A stretch of 64,000 bases of DNA, from positions 62,001 through 126,000 of the forward strand of contig NZ_BCQT01000014.1 in the NCBI RefSeq assembly GCF_001552215.1. The letters run 5' to 3'. The position numbers and the translations under genes were made by a program. The notes below the pieces were generated by a model, which ran no database searches, was not told where the DNA came from, and saw only the letters and a list, made by a program, of their open reading frames with translations. Positions 7,365 through 15,012 of this stretch are shown in pieces. The number at the start of each line of letters is the position of its first letter. The first letter of the stretch is position 1. Origin of the DNA: Actinomadura macra NBRC 14102 (GTDB taxonomy: Bacteria > Actinomycetota > Actinomycetes > Streptosporangiales > Streptosporangiaceae).

Positions 7365-8339
7365 GTGGACGGCAGCCGAGCGTTGAGGGGCGTCGCCCAA
7401 CCATGGGGCGCGCAGGTAATGGCCACCGGCATCATCTCGGTGGGTCTGCGCCTCGCCGGCGCACTGTGGGCCGCGCGGGGCCTGATGCTGGTCACCGCCG
7501 CGTTGTGGCTCGTCCTCGCGATGACGTTCGCCGGGCTGCTCCTCGACGGCACACGCCGGGAGGCCCTGTCCGCTCCGGCCGCCCTGACGAGCGTGGCGGG
7601 CACCGGCGTCCTCGGAAACGGGATCGCGCTCTCCGGTCACTCCGCCGTCGCGGTCGTTCCCCTCGCCCTCACCACGGTGCTCTGGCTGCTGCTCCTCCCG
7701 CGTGTACTGCGCCGCCTCTCCCGACGCCTCCCGGGCTCGGCATACCTGGTGACGGTCGCGACGCAGTCGGTCGCCGTGCTCGCGGCGACGCTGGCCACCC
7801 CGCTCTCGGCCCCCTGGCTGGCGTGGCCGGCCGGCATACTGCTCGGCGCGGGCCTCATGCTGTACGTGCTGGTCCTCACCCGTTTCGACTTCGACCAGAT
7901 CCACCGCGGCGCGGGCGACCACTGGGTGGTCGCCGGGAGCCTGTCGATCTCGGCGCTCGCCTGCGCCAAGGTCACCTACGCGGCGGACCGTCCGGAGCCG
8001 CTGGAGTGGCTGACGCTGGCGATCCTGGCAGCGGCGCTCGCCTGGTACTGCGTGCTGGTCGCCTTCGAAGTCCTGCGTCCGCGCCCCCGCTACGATCATC
8101 GCCGCTGGTCAACGGTCTTTCCGCTCGGCATGACGGCGGTGAGCGCGATGACGGCCGCCACGGTCTGCGCCGTCCCCTGGCTCACCGCCGTGGGCGAGGC
8201 GCTCCTCTGCCCCGCCGTGCTCGTCTGGCTGATCGTCGCGTGCGGCACCGTTCGCCAGGCCTTCAGATCAGACGGAACCGACGGTCGCTTGTGCGCGGAG
8301 GCCCCGGCCGCCGACATCCCGCGGCAGGGGCCTCCGTGA
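7365..8339 (+). CDS. TDT family (tellurite-resistance/dicarboxylate, SLAC1-like) transporter
   Basis: 324-residue integral membrane protein with about 9-10 hydrophobic helices. Family signatures are VMATGIISVGLRLAGA near residue 18 (the TDT/SLAC1 M-x-TGI/V motif), GDHWVVAGSLSISALACAK near 183 and DHRRWSTVFPLGMTAVSA near 246. Members export or import C4-dicarboxylates, sulfite or anions; the substrate here is unknown. The GTG at 7365 has GAAGAAGG just upstream. Its end is only 3 nt from the end of the convergent MMPL gene, with no terminator between. Confidence 0.75.
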   Translation: MDGSRALRGVAQPWGAQVMATGIISVGLRLAGALWAARGLMLVTAALWLVLAMTFAGLLLDGTRREALSAPAALTSVAGTGVLGNGIALSGHSAVAVVPLALTTVLWLLLLPRVLRRLSRRLPGSAYLVTVATQSVAVLAATLATPLSAPWLAWPAGILLGAGLMLYVLVLTRFDFDQIHRGAGDHWVVAGSLSISALACAKVTYAADRPEPLEWLTLAILAAALAWYCVLVAFEVLRPRPRYDHRRWSTVFPLGMTAVSAMTAATVCAVPWLTAVGEALLCPAVLVWLIVACGTVRQAFRSDGTDGRLCAEAPAADIPRQGPP

Positions 8340-8342
8340 ACA

Positions 8343-10403
8343 TCAGTGGTGAGCAGCCTCACGGGGACGGGCGTGAGTCGAGGGGCGGTGGGAGAGGCGG
8401 CCCGGCCACCAGAAGTGGCGGCCGGTGTCGAGGGCGAGGGCGGGGACGATGATGGAACGGACGAGGAAGGTGTCGAGCAAGACGCCCAGGGCGACCAGGA
8501 CGCCGATCTGCACCATCATCGTGATGGGCATGACGCCGAGGACGCCGAACGTACTGGCCAGGACGAGTCCGGCGCTGGAGATGACGCCGCCGGTCAGGCC
8601 GAGCCCGCGCAGAATCCCGGTGCGGTGGTCGTAACGGGCGACCTCCTCGCGGACGCGGGAGACGAGGAACAGGTTGTAGTCGACGCCCAGGGCGACCATG
8701 AACAGGAAGCCCATGAGGGCGACCTGGGTGTCCAGGGCCGGGAAGCCGAACGCGTAGCGGAAGAGGAGCCAACCGGCGCCGAGGGCCGCGAAGTAGGACG
8801 CGACGACGGTTCCGATGACCAGCAGCGGCGCGACCAGGGCCCGCAGCAGGGCCATGAGGATCAGCAGTACGACGCCGAGGACGAGCGGGATGACGATGCG
8901 GCGGTCATGGGCCTGGGCGTCGGCCAGGTCCAGTTCGCTGGCGGCGCCGGCGCCGACGTTCGCGTGCGGGACGGCCTGGCGGATGCTCTTGACGGTGTCC
9001 CTGGCGGCCCGGCTGTCAGGCGGTGCGGTGAGGATGACGTCCGTTCTGGTGAGGCGGCCGTCGGTGCTCGGTTGGGGTCGCTCGACGCGAGCGACGCCGG
9101 GGACGTTGTGCAGCGCGGTGGTGACGGGCGTGCCGGAGATGACCTGGATCGGGCGGGTCTGGTCGCCGGCGTAGTGCTCGTTCAGGAGCCGTTCGCCGAC
9201 GGTGGAACTCGGGGTCGTCGTCAGGAAGTGCTCGCGGTCGAGGCCGGTGTTGATGCCGAGGGCGCCCGCGGCGAGGCCGGCGAGGACGGCCGTGCCGGCG
9301 ACCCAGACGAGGCGGGGACGGGCGGCCACGCGGCGGCCGATGCGGTCCCAGACGCCGCCCCCGGCGGGCGTGGTGTCGCCGTGGCGGGGGATGCGGGGCC
9401 AGAAGATCCAGCGGCCGAAGATCACCAGCAAGGCGGGCAGCAGCGACATGACCACGACGAGGCCGCCGAGGACGCCGATGGCGCCGATCGGCCCCAGTGC
9501 GTAGTTGAACCCCATCTTGGCCGCGAGCAGGCAGAGTAGGCCCAGGCACACCGTGGCCGCGGACGCGATGACCGGGGCGGCGGCCCGCTGGAGGGCGACG
9601 CGCATGGCGTCGTGCCGGTCGGGGTGACGGCGCAGTTCCTCGCGGTAGCGGGCGAGGAGGAGGAGCGCGTAGTCGGTCGTGATGCCGAAGACGAGCGCGT
9701 TCAGGATGGCGGACATGCCGTCCGCGACGTAGAGGCCCGCGTGTTCGGCGAGGAGGTACACGACCGCGCTGGTGACCTGGAGTGAGATCGCCGCGTTCAC
9801 GAGGGGCAGCAGCCACAGGATCGGGCTGCGGTAGGTGATGAGGAGGACGGCCGTGACCAGGACCATCGTGATGATGAGGAGCAGCTTGTCGATCTTCTCG
9901 AAGGCGTCGCCGACGTCGAGGGCGGAGCCGGCGGGGCCGGTGAGGCGGACCTCCAGGCCCGGCGGCGCGTTCTGCTCGATCCGGTCGCGGATCTTCTCGG
10001 CGTTCGCGGAGAGGTCGTCGTCGTCCGAGAGCGGGACGTTCAGCATCAGCGCGCGTCCGTCGCGGGACGGAGCGGGTGGTGCGATCGGGCCGCCCGCGAC
10101 CGGCGCCAGGGCGCGGCGATCGGCTTCGGCGCGTGCGCGGTCGGCGGGGGTGATCCCGGTGTCGCGGACGTAGGCGACGATTCCCGGCGCCAGCTGGCCG
10201 CCCGCGAAGCGTGGCGTGAGCTCCTCGACCTTCGTGGACTGCGCGCCGCGCGGCAGTTCGGCGGTCGACTTGCCCTCGACGACGTCCGGGAGCTTCCCGG
10301 CGAAGGGGACGGCCACGAAGACGATCGCGATCCAGAGCAGCAGGATCGCCCATTTGGTGAGGCGCCCGGTGGGGAGCGCGGCGAGTTTGCGTGAGAGCAG
10401 CAC
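8343..10403 (-). CDS. MMPL/RND family transporter
   Basis: 686-residue inner-membrane transporter of the MmpL/RND type, usually exporting lipids or hydrophobic drugs using the proton gradient. It starts LLSRKLAALPTGRLTKWAI with TM1, has a large outer loop (about residues 40-165), a five-helix block (ITMVLVTAVLLITYRSPILW, FGITTDYALLLLARYREELR), a second loop and a second helix block with the paired FMVALGVDYNLFLVSRVREE motif. The GTG at 10403 is chosen because GGAAAGGAG lies 8 nt upstream; the open frame further upstream overlaps an intergenic hairpin. It follows the ArsR-like regulator gene by 113 nt in the same direction, so that regulator probably controls it. Confidence 0.9.
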   Translation of the reverse strand: MLLSRKLAALPTGRLTKWAILLLWIAIVFVAVPFAGKLPDVVEGKSTAELPRGAQSTKVEELTPRFAGGQLAPGIVAYVRDTGITPADRARAEADRRALAPVAGGPIAPPAPSRDGRALMLNVPLSDDDDLSANAEKIRDRIEQNAPPGLEVRLTGPAGSALDVGDAFEKIDKLLLIITMVLVTAVLLITYRSPILWLLPLVNAAISLQVTSAVVYLLAEHAGLYVADGMSAILNALVFGITTDYALLLLARYREELRRHPDRHDAMRVALQRAAAPVIASAATVCLGLLCLLAAKMGFNYALGPIGAIGVLGGLVVVMSLLPALLVIFGRWIFWPRIPRHGDTTPAGGGVWDRIGRRVAARPRLVWVAGTAVLAGLAAGALGINTGLDREHFLTTTPSSTVGERLLNEHYAGDQTRPIQVISGTPVTTALHNVPGVARVERPQPSTDGRLTRTDVILTAPPDSRAARDTVKSIRQAVPHANVGAGAASELDLADAQAHDRRIVIPLVLGVVLLILMALLRALVAPLLVIGTVVASYFAALGAGWLLFRYAFGFPALDTQVALMGFLFMVALGVDYNLFLVSRVREEVARYDHRTGILRGLGLTGGVISSAGLVLASTFGVLGVMPITMMVQIGVLVALGVLLDTFLVRSIIVPALALDTGRHFWWPGRLSHRPSTHARPREAAHH

Positions 10404-10480
10404 GAGGTGCTCTCCTTTCCGTGGAGGTGTCGTGTCGCGGTGAGCACGCCGGAAGGCGTGGTGATGCGGGGCTTCCACCC

Positions 10481-10516
10481 GCCCGGGCCGCCGAGCTGCA
10501 ACTCGGTGGCCCGGGT
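10481..10516 (-). terminator. Long stem-loop between regulator and MMPL gene
   Basis: 15-bp stem (10481-10495 with 10502-10516, two G-U pairs) and 6-nt loop beginning immediately after the stop codon of the wHTH gene. There is no T-tract. It may partly terminate or process the regulator-transporter mRNA. Confidence 0.5.
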
Positions 10517-11101
10517 CTAGTCGGTCCGGTCGTCCTCCTCGGTTATCTCGGGGAACGCCAGGAGCCTGACGAGCAGGGTGCGCGCGTCCGGCGGCGGGTC
10601 GCCGTCGACCTGCTTGTAGCGGTACAGCAGTGCGATGTAGTCCTCGAAGAAGGGGCGGACCTGCTCCATCGTCAATGTGACGGTGGAGAAGGAGAACAGC
10701 AGGGCGTCCGCCCACGCGCCGAGGTCGTCGCGTGCCCGCTGGAACCGGGCGAGCTGCTCCCACTCGTTCGCGAGTTCCAGTCGGGTGAACTCCTCCACCG
10801 CCTCGCGCATCCGCGATGTCTGCTCGCTGTAGCGGGGGAGTCGCCGGTCGGCCGCGACGACGCGCCACCAGCGCTCCCGGCCGCGGCCGAGCTCGGGGAC
10901 CTCCTCGATGAAGCCGTGCCTGGCGAGCTGGCGCAGGTGGTAGCTCGTCGCACCGGTGCTCTGGCCGAGCGCGCGGGCGAGCGTGGTGGACGAGACGGGA
11001 CCGCGCCGCATGACCTCCGCGATTCGCTGCCGCAGCGGGTGCGCGAGGAGCCGTACCTGACGCGGGTCGGTGATCTCCTCGGGCGGCGGTTGATCCGTCA
11101 T
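10517..11101 (-). CDS. ArsR-like winged-helix transcriptional regulator
   Basis: 194 residues. The N-terminal winged helix DNA-binding domain covers about residues 8-90: RQVRLLAHPLRQRIAEVMRR, then SSTTLARALGQSTGATSYHL (recognition helix) and RQLARHGFIEEV. The C-terminal 100 residues are helical with many aromatic and acidic positions (FSFSTVTLTMEQVRPFFEDY), probably for dimerisation or effector binding. No metal-binding CxC motif of classical ArsR is visible, so it belongs to the HTH_20 type. ATG 11101 is the likely start. The upstream dyad at 11118-11151 is a plausible autoregulatory operator, and the downstream MMPL gene the probable target. Confidence 0.85.
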   Translation of the reverse strand: MTDQPPPEEITDPRQVRLLAHPLRQRIAEVMRRGPVSSTTLARALGQSTGATSYHLRQLARHGFIEEVPELGRGRERWWRVVAADRRLPRYSEQTSRMREAVEEFTRLELANEWEQLARFQRARDDLGAWADALLFSFSTVTLTMEQVRPFFEDYIALLYRYKQVDGDPPPDARTLLVRLLAFPEITEEDDRTD

Positions 11102-11117
11102 GCCCAGGACGCTATGG

Positions 11118-11151
11118 CTTGCCAAGGGTCTTTGCAACGATTCTTGGCAAG
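11118..11151. promoter_or_regulatory. Inverted repeat operator upstream of wHTH gene
   Basis: CTTGCCAAG (11118-11126) and CTTGGCAAG (11143-11151) form a perfect 9-bp inverted repeat with 25-bp centre-to-centre spacing (about 2.5 turns), and each half-site is itself nearly palindromic. It begins 17 nt upstream of the regulator ATG, overlapping its likely promoter. Confidence 0.65.
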
Positions 11152-11308
11152 GTTCACCGGACGGGGTGAGGGCGCTCGCCCCGGCACGACCTGAGGGGGA
11201 GGACCGACCTCACTCCGGGGGCCGAGAAGTGTTTCCGTGTCCTTGGCTGACGGGCGCGGCCACGGTCAATTAAAGTCATTGGGCAGTTCGAGGAGGGAAG
11301 GGGACCAG

Positions 11309-11791
11309 GTGGGCACCGTGCAGGAGACCCAGCCCGGGGCGACGTTGGCCGAGAAGGTCGAGTGGCTCATCCGCAACCTGTGGCCCACCGACGCGGAGCC
11401 ACCCCGCAACAACGTGGAGACGGCCGGCGCGATCGCCCGAGCCACCGGTGAGGACATCTCGTCCACCACGGTATGGAAGCTGCGCACCGGGCGGCAGGAG
11501 AACCCCCAGCTCAAGACGCTCACCGCGCTCGCCACGTTCTTCGGCGTACCGATCGGCTACTTCGGCTTCCCGGGCGAGGTGGGCCCGATCGACGAGGACC
11601 TCACGCTCAAGGCGTTGCGCCGCGACGTCGAACAGGGCGTCATCCGCCCGGAGGTGCTGCGCGCGCTGGTCGACCTTTCCCCCGAAGCCCGCTGGGTCGT
11701 GGACGAGATGATCCTCGGCGCCGCGGCGGCCGATCGGCTGCGTTCGAGCAACTCCGGTCCGGAGGGCTCGCCTGGCGGCTCGCTCCCCTGA
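11309..11791 (+). CDS. XRE-family (EspR-like) DNA-binding protein
   Basis: 160 residues. An XRE/EspR-like helix-turn-helix occupies about residues 10-85: EKVEWLIRNLWPTDAEPPRN, then ETAGAIARATGEDISSTTVW and KLRTGRQENPQLKTLTALAT, FFGVPIGYFG. This architecture (loop before the HTH, xxLRTGRxxNP recognition, FFxVxxxYF) matches actinobacterial EspR-type nucleoid or secretion regulators. The C-terminal half (LTLKALRRDVEQGVIRPEVL) is helical. Start GTG 11309 follows an AGGAGGGAAGGGG purine run; GTG 11318 is an alternative. The target is unknown; it stands alone between the wHTH gene and the nuo-like operon. Confidence 0.7.
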   Translation: MGTVQETQPGATLAEKVEWLIRNLWPTDAEPPRNNVETAGAIARATGEDISSTTVWKLRTGRQENPQLKTLTALATFFGVPIGYFGFPGEVGPIDEDLTLKALRRDVEQGVIRPEVLRALVDLSPEARWVVDEMILGAAAADRLRSSNSGPEGSPGGSLP

Positions 11792-11817
11792 CCGTGCTTG
11801 GGTGAGCGCGACATCGT

Positions 11818-11892
11818 TTCGCGATCTTCCCGGTGGGCCTCGCCTTCGGCTTCGTCTCACCGCTCGATAGCGCTCTCGCGTGACGGCTGAGG
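11818..11892. repeat. Dispersed intergenic repeat R3, copy B
   Basis: Second copy of the element at 855-930: TTCGCGATC, CCCGG, CTCGCCTTCGGC, then TAGCGCTCTCGCGTGACGG. It occupies most of the gap between the EspR-like gene and nuoA. Confidence 0.55.
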
Positions 11893-11970
11893 CGCTGCGA
11901 AAAGACCGTGCGGGAATGGGAGGGGGTGTTTCCGGGGAGGAGGAGCACGTAGCCGCCACCAGGAGGGACG

Positions 11971-12318
11971 ATGCCGCCGTATGCCGTGGTCCTCTCGGTG
12001 CTCGGGCTGGTCGGGGCCGTTGTCGCCGGGATCTACGCCGTGTCGTTTCTGGTGGCGCCGCCTGGGGTGACCTGCGCGGGGCCCTTTCTGTCGGGTGGGC
12101 GGCCGGTCGAGCATGCCCTGTCGCGGTTTCACGTCCGCTGGTACGCGGTGAGCATGATCTTTCTCGCCTTCGACATGGAGATGGTCTTCATGTACCCGTG
12201 GGCGCTCGTCGTCGCGTCCGTGGGGGCGAAGGCGGTGGTCGAGATGTTCGTCTTCCTCGCCCTGCTCATGGTCGGCGTCCTCTACGCGTGGCGGGAGGGC
12301 GCGCTGCGATGGGCCTGA
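11971..12318 (+). CDS. nuoA: NADH-quinone oxidoreductase subunit A-like protein
   Basis: 115-residue three-helix membrane protein of the complex I NuoA family. It keeps the family core: FHVRWYAVSMIFLAFDMEMV (about residues 53-72) with the acidic F-D-x-E motif, then MYPWALVV. The usual Cys of the TM1-TM2 loop may correspond to VTCAGPF (about residue 35). It has a strong AGGAGG 5 nt before the ATG and is the first gene of a tightly packed operon (nuoA-nuoBD-like-nuoHJKLMN) with no recognisable nuoC, E, F, G or I. Confidence 0.9.
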   Translation: MPPYAVVLSVLGLVGAVVAGIYAVSFLVAPPGVTCAGPFLSGGRPVEHALSRFHVRWYAVSMIFLAFDMEMVFMYPWALVVASVGAKAVVEMFVFLALLMVGVLYAWREGALRWA

Positions 12319-12332
12319 GGGAGGGGCTCGCG

Positions 12333-13268
12333 ATGGACCGTCCGTTCGTGGTCTCGGCGGCGGACGGGACGCGGGAGCGGCTCGTGGTCGAGGCCGATCT
12401 TCGCGCTCGGGGCCGCCAGCAGGCGCTCTCACCTGCGGAGACCGGGTACCTGGTGGTCTGCGGGAGCCCCGGCGCGGTGTTGGGCGAGGCCATCGAGACG
12501 GTGTGGACGGACATGCCCGAGCCTCGTGTTCGAGCGGGCCGCTCCCTGGCGGACCCGTCCCCGTCGGGTGAGGTCGCGATGGCCGATCGGGCGGACGACC
12601 GCGACGGGTTGCGGCTGGACGTGCTCCACGTGCCGCTCGGTCCCGTCCTTGCGCATTGGCCTGCGGGATTGAGGCTGGACCTGGCGGTGCAGGGAGACGT
12701 CGTGCAGAGCGCCGGGGTGGCTCTTGTCGACACCGCGAGCGGGTCGTTCTGGGACGAACCATGGCGTGTGGGGGGCGAGGGGGACGCCGAGCGGCGGCGG
12801 GCGGCGTCCCATCTCGACAGCGTCGCGCGGCTCCTGCACGTGGCAGGCTGGGCGGGGGCGGCGCTGCGGGCGGCCGACCTGCGCGACGCGGCTCTGGGGA
12901 GAGTCCCGGATGATGCGCTTCTTCGGCGGTTCGTGCCGTTCGCCCGCAGGGTCGGACGGTCGCGGGTCCTGCGGTGGATGACGCGGGGGCTCGGCGTCCT
13001 GTCGGCGGACGAGGCGGAGCGGCACGGGGCGGGCGGTCCCGCGGTGCGCCGTCCGGGTGATGTGAAGGAGCGGCTGGACGGCTGGCTGTTCGAGATCGGC
13101 CGCGCGTTGGAACGCTCCGGGCCCGCGGACGAGGGGCCGCGCGGGCCGGTCGGCGCCGCGTCCGGGCAGGCGCTGGCGGCGCTGCTGCCCGCGCTGGTCG
13201 AGGGCGCGGACCTGGCGGCGGCCCGGTTGATCGTCGCCAGCCTCGATCCGGATCTCGCCGATGGTTGA
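12333..13268 (+). CDS. Degenerate NuoB-NuoD-like fusion, no Fe-S ligands
   Basis: 311 residues in one open frame. Residues 31-68 resemble NuoB (SPAETGYLVVCGSPGAVLGE and ETVWTDMPEPR; NuoB has PRQ-DL-IVAGT-T-KMAPAL and VYDQMPEPR), but the tandem Cys pair, the GSC cysteine and the GCPP motif are absent. Residues 97 to the end resemble NuoD: VPLGPVLAHWPAGLRLDL at the GPQHPSTHG site, SRVLRWMTRGLGVLSADEAE then HGAGGPAVR, and the C-terminus LPALVEGADLAAARLIVASL versus the NuoD ending with a conserved SLDP. The quinone-site His/Asp residues are not conserved. The single Cys is at 43. It could not hold cluster N2, and probably acts as a structural plug on the membrane arm. Start ATG 12333 has AGGGAGGGG 6 nt upstream; the end overlaps nuoH. 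Confidence 0.7.
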   Translation: MDRPFVVSAADGTRERLVVEADLRARGRQQALSPAETGYLVVCGSPGAVLGEAIETVWTDMPEPRVRAGRSLADPSPSGEVAMADRADDRDGLRLDVLHVPLGPVLAHWPAGLRLDLAVQGDVVQSAGVALVDTASGSFWDEPWRVGGEGDAERRRAASHLDSVARLLHVAGWAGAALRAADLRDAALGRVPDDALLRRFVPFARRVGRSRVLRWMTRGLGVLSADEAERHGAGGPAVRRPGDVKERLDGWLFEIGRALERSGPADEGPRGPVGAASGQALAALLPALVEGADLAAARLIVASLDPDLADG

Positions 13269-14151
13269 GGTGCTGGTGCTCGGGGTCCTGGCGCTCGCGG
13301 CGGCCTTCCTGGACGCGGTGCTCGCGGACGGGCAGAGCGGGGCCGGCGTGCGGGCCTCCGGGGCACCGTTGCGCGAGGCCGGCAGGTTGCTGACGCAGCA
13401 GCGGCGGACGACGTGGCGGGCTGACCGGCTGCTGGTGCGGGTGGGAGTGATCTCGCTGCCGGTGGCGGCGGCGCTGGCGGCGCTCGTGGTCCCGTTCGGC
13501 GACCACGTGGCGGTGGACGTGCCGGTCGGGGTCGTGTGGTTCAACGCGATGGAGGTCGTCGCGTGGGCGTCGGTGTGGCTGGCGGGATGGGGCGCCAACT
13601 CGGCGTTCGCGCTGGTCGGCGGGTACCGCTTCCTCGCGCAGGGCCTCGCCTACGAACTGCCGCACATGTTCGCGCTGATCACGGCGGCGCTGGCCGCGCA
13701 TTCCCTGGACCTGCGCGAGATCGCCGCCGCGCAGGACGGCCTGTGGTTCGGCGCCTGGATGCCGGTCGCGTTCGCCGTCTACCTCCTGTCGGTGCCGGCC
13801 ATGGCGTTCTGGGGGCCGCTCGGTCACCCGGTGGGGGCCGATCTGGCCGGGGGCGCCATGGCCGAGCTGTCCGGCCCTGACCGGCTGGTCTTCTCCGCCG
13901 GACGGTACGGCCTGCTCACGGTGGGAGCGGCGGTCGCGGTCCCGCTGTTCCTCGGCGGCGGAGCGGGGCCCTTGCTCCCCGGCTGGCTCTGGTCGCTGGT
14001 GAAGACGTCCGCGGTCCTGGCCTTGCTGGTGTGGGTGCGGCGGCGCGTGCCGGTCCTGCGTATGGACCGGTTCATGGAGGCGGCGTGGACGGTGCTGATC
14101 CCGGCCGTCCTGTTTCAGATGCTCATCGTCGGGATCGTCGTCGTGAACTAG
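13261..14151 (+). CDS. nuoH: NADH-quinone oxidoreductase subunit H-like protein
   Basis: 296-residue, about eight-helix membrane protein of the NuoH family. Recognisable are LAGWGANSAFALVGGYRFLA (family GW-SNSKYALLG), QGLAYELPHMFALITAAL and a C-terminal FMEAAWTVLIPAVLF (WK-LIP). Two regions that build the quinone chamber in complex I are degraded: the GP-R-G-LQP-AD--K segment reads GAPLREAGRLLTQQRRTTWR, and the acidic FDLPEAE-ELVAG--TEYSG loop reads VGADLAGGAMAELSGPDR. This agrees with loss of quinone chemistry in the complex. It starts inside the end of the NuoBD-like gene (translational coupling). Confidence 0.85.
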   Translation: MVEVLVLGVLALAAAFLDAVLADGQSGAGVRASGAPLREAGRLLTQQRRTTWRADRLLVRVGVISLPVAAALAALVVPFGDHVAVDVPVGVVWFNAMEVVAWASVWLAGWGANSAFALVGGYRFLAQGLAYELPHMFALITAALAAHSLDLREIAAAQDGLWFGAWMPVAFAVYLLSVPAMAFWGPLGHPVGADLAGGAMAELSGPDRLVFSAGRYGLLTVGAAVAVPLFLGGGAGPLLPGWLWSLVKTSAVLALLVWVRRRVPVLRMDRFMEAAWTVLIPAVLFQMLIVGIVVVN

Positions 14152-14197
14152 CGCGAGTGGGCCGGTGGCAGCGGGAGGGGACGCAGCGGGAGGGGAC

Positions 14198-14710
14198 ATG
14201 GAGACGGTCGCGTTCTGGGTCCTGGGCGTCGCGGCGGTCGGGGCCGGCGTGGCGGTGTTCGTCGTGGACTCGATGGCGCGGGCCACGTTCGCGCTGCTCA
14301 CCTCGTTCCTGTGCACCGGAGGTGTGTTGCTGCTCGCCGGGCTGCACTATCTCGGTGTGCTGGTCATCCTTATGATGATCATGGAGATGCTGGTGATGGC
14401 CGTCTTCATGATCATGTACATGATGAATCCGGCCGGGCTGATGCCGATGACGATGCTGCACAACACGCGCGGCGCGCTCGCCATCGCGGGTGCCGCGTTC
14501 GCGGCGATGGCGGCCGGGATCGTCACCGTTCCGTGGCCGGAACGCCGGGGGAGCCCGCCACCCGACCCCACATTCGCGCTGGGCGAGTCGATCATGGGAC
14601 CGGCGATGCTGGTGATGATCGTGATCGGCCTCGCCATCCTGGCCACGATGATCGCCACCGTGGTGCTGGCCACGGACCGCGGACGCTACGACCGGGACGG
14701 CGCGCAGTGA
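14198..14710 (+). CDS. nuoJ: NADH-quinone oxidoreductase subunit J-like protein
   Basis: 170-residue membrane protein with about five helices in the position and pattern of NuoJ (N-terminal FWVLGVAAVGAGVAVFVV, then SMARATFALLTSFLCTGGVL). The third helix and following loop are extraordinarily methionine-rich: residues 59-86 hold 12 Met (MMIMEMLVMAVFMIMYMMNP and onward). The glycine-rich pi-bulge segment usual in NuoJ TM3 is here LHYLGVLVILMMIMEM. ATG 14198 is preceded by GGGAGGGGAC; an in-frame GTG at 14165 lacks support. Confidence 0.8.
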   Translation: METVAFWVLGVAAVGAGVAVFVVDSMARATFALLTSFLCTGGVLLLAGLHYLGVLVILMMIMEMLVMAVFMIMYMMNPAGLMPMTMLHNTRGALAIAGAAFAAMAAGIVTVPWPERRGSPPPDPTFALGESIMGPAMLVMIVIGLAILATMIATVVLATDRGRYDRDGAQ

Positions 14711-15012
14711 GCCTCCAGGCGTTCCTGCTACTCGCCGCCGCGCTGTTCTCGGTGGGGCTGTTCGGCGCGCTCTCGCAGCAGTCGGTCGTGATGCTGCTGA
14801 TGGGCCTCGAACTCATGATCAACGGGCTGCTGGTCGCGGCGGCCGGATTCTGGCTGCGCGTCTCCCCGTCCGGCGCGGACGGGCAGGTCCTCGTGCTCGT
14901 CGCCATCACCGTGATGGCGCTGGAGATGGCCATGGGGTTCGCCGTGGTGACCGCGCTCTTCCGGGCCCGCGACGTGGACGTCACCGACGACGCGGGGGAT
15001 CTCAAGGGATGA
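14707..15012 (+). CDS. nuoK: NADH-quinone oxidoreductase subunit K-like protein
   Basis: 101 residues, three helices. It retains the NuoK core with both membrane glutamates: MLLMGLELMINGLLVAAAGF (Glu in TM2) and VAITVMALEMAMGFAVVTAL (Glu in TM3). GTG 14707 overlaps the nuoJ stop (GTGA). It belongs to the Mrp-type MrpC/NuoK family, part of the ion path. Confidence 0.9.
   Translation: MSLQAFLLLAAALFSVGLFGALSQQSVVMLLMGLELMINGLLVAAAGFWLRVSPSGADGQVLVLVAITVMALEMAMGFAVVTALFRARDVDVTDDAGDLKG

Noticed and set aside
12309..13268. Separate nuoB and nuoD genes broken by frameshift
   Set aside because: The region is a single open frame with normal codon bias and overlaps, so it is one protein rather than two damaged genes.
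11857..14316. 819-codon minus-strand frame over the nuoA-H region
   Set aside because: Low-complexity Pro/Arg/His-rich shadow of the nuo-like operon.
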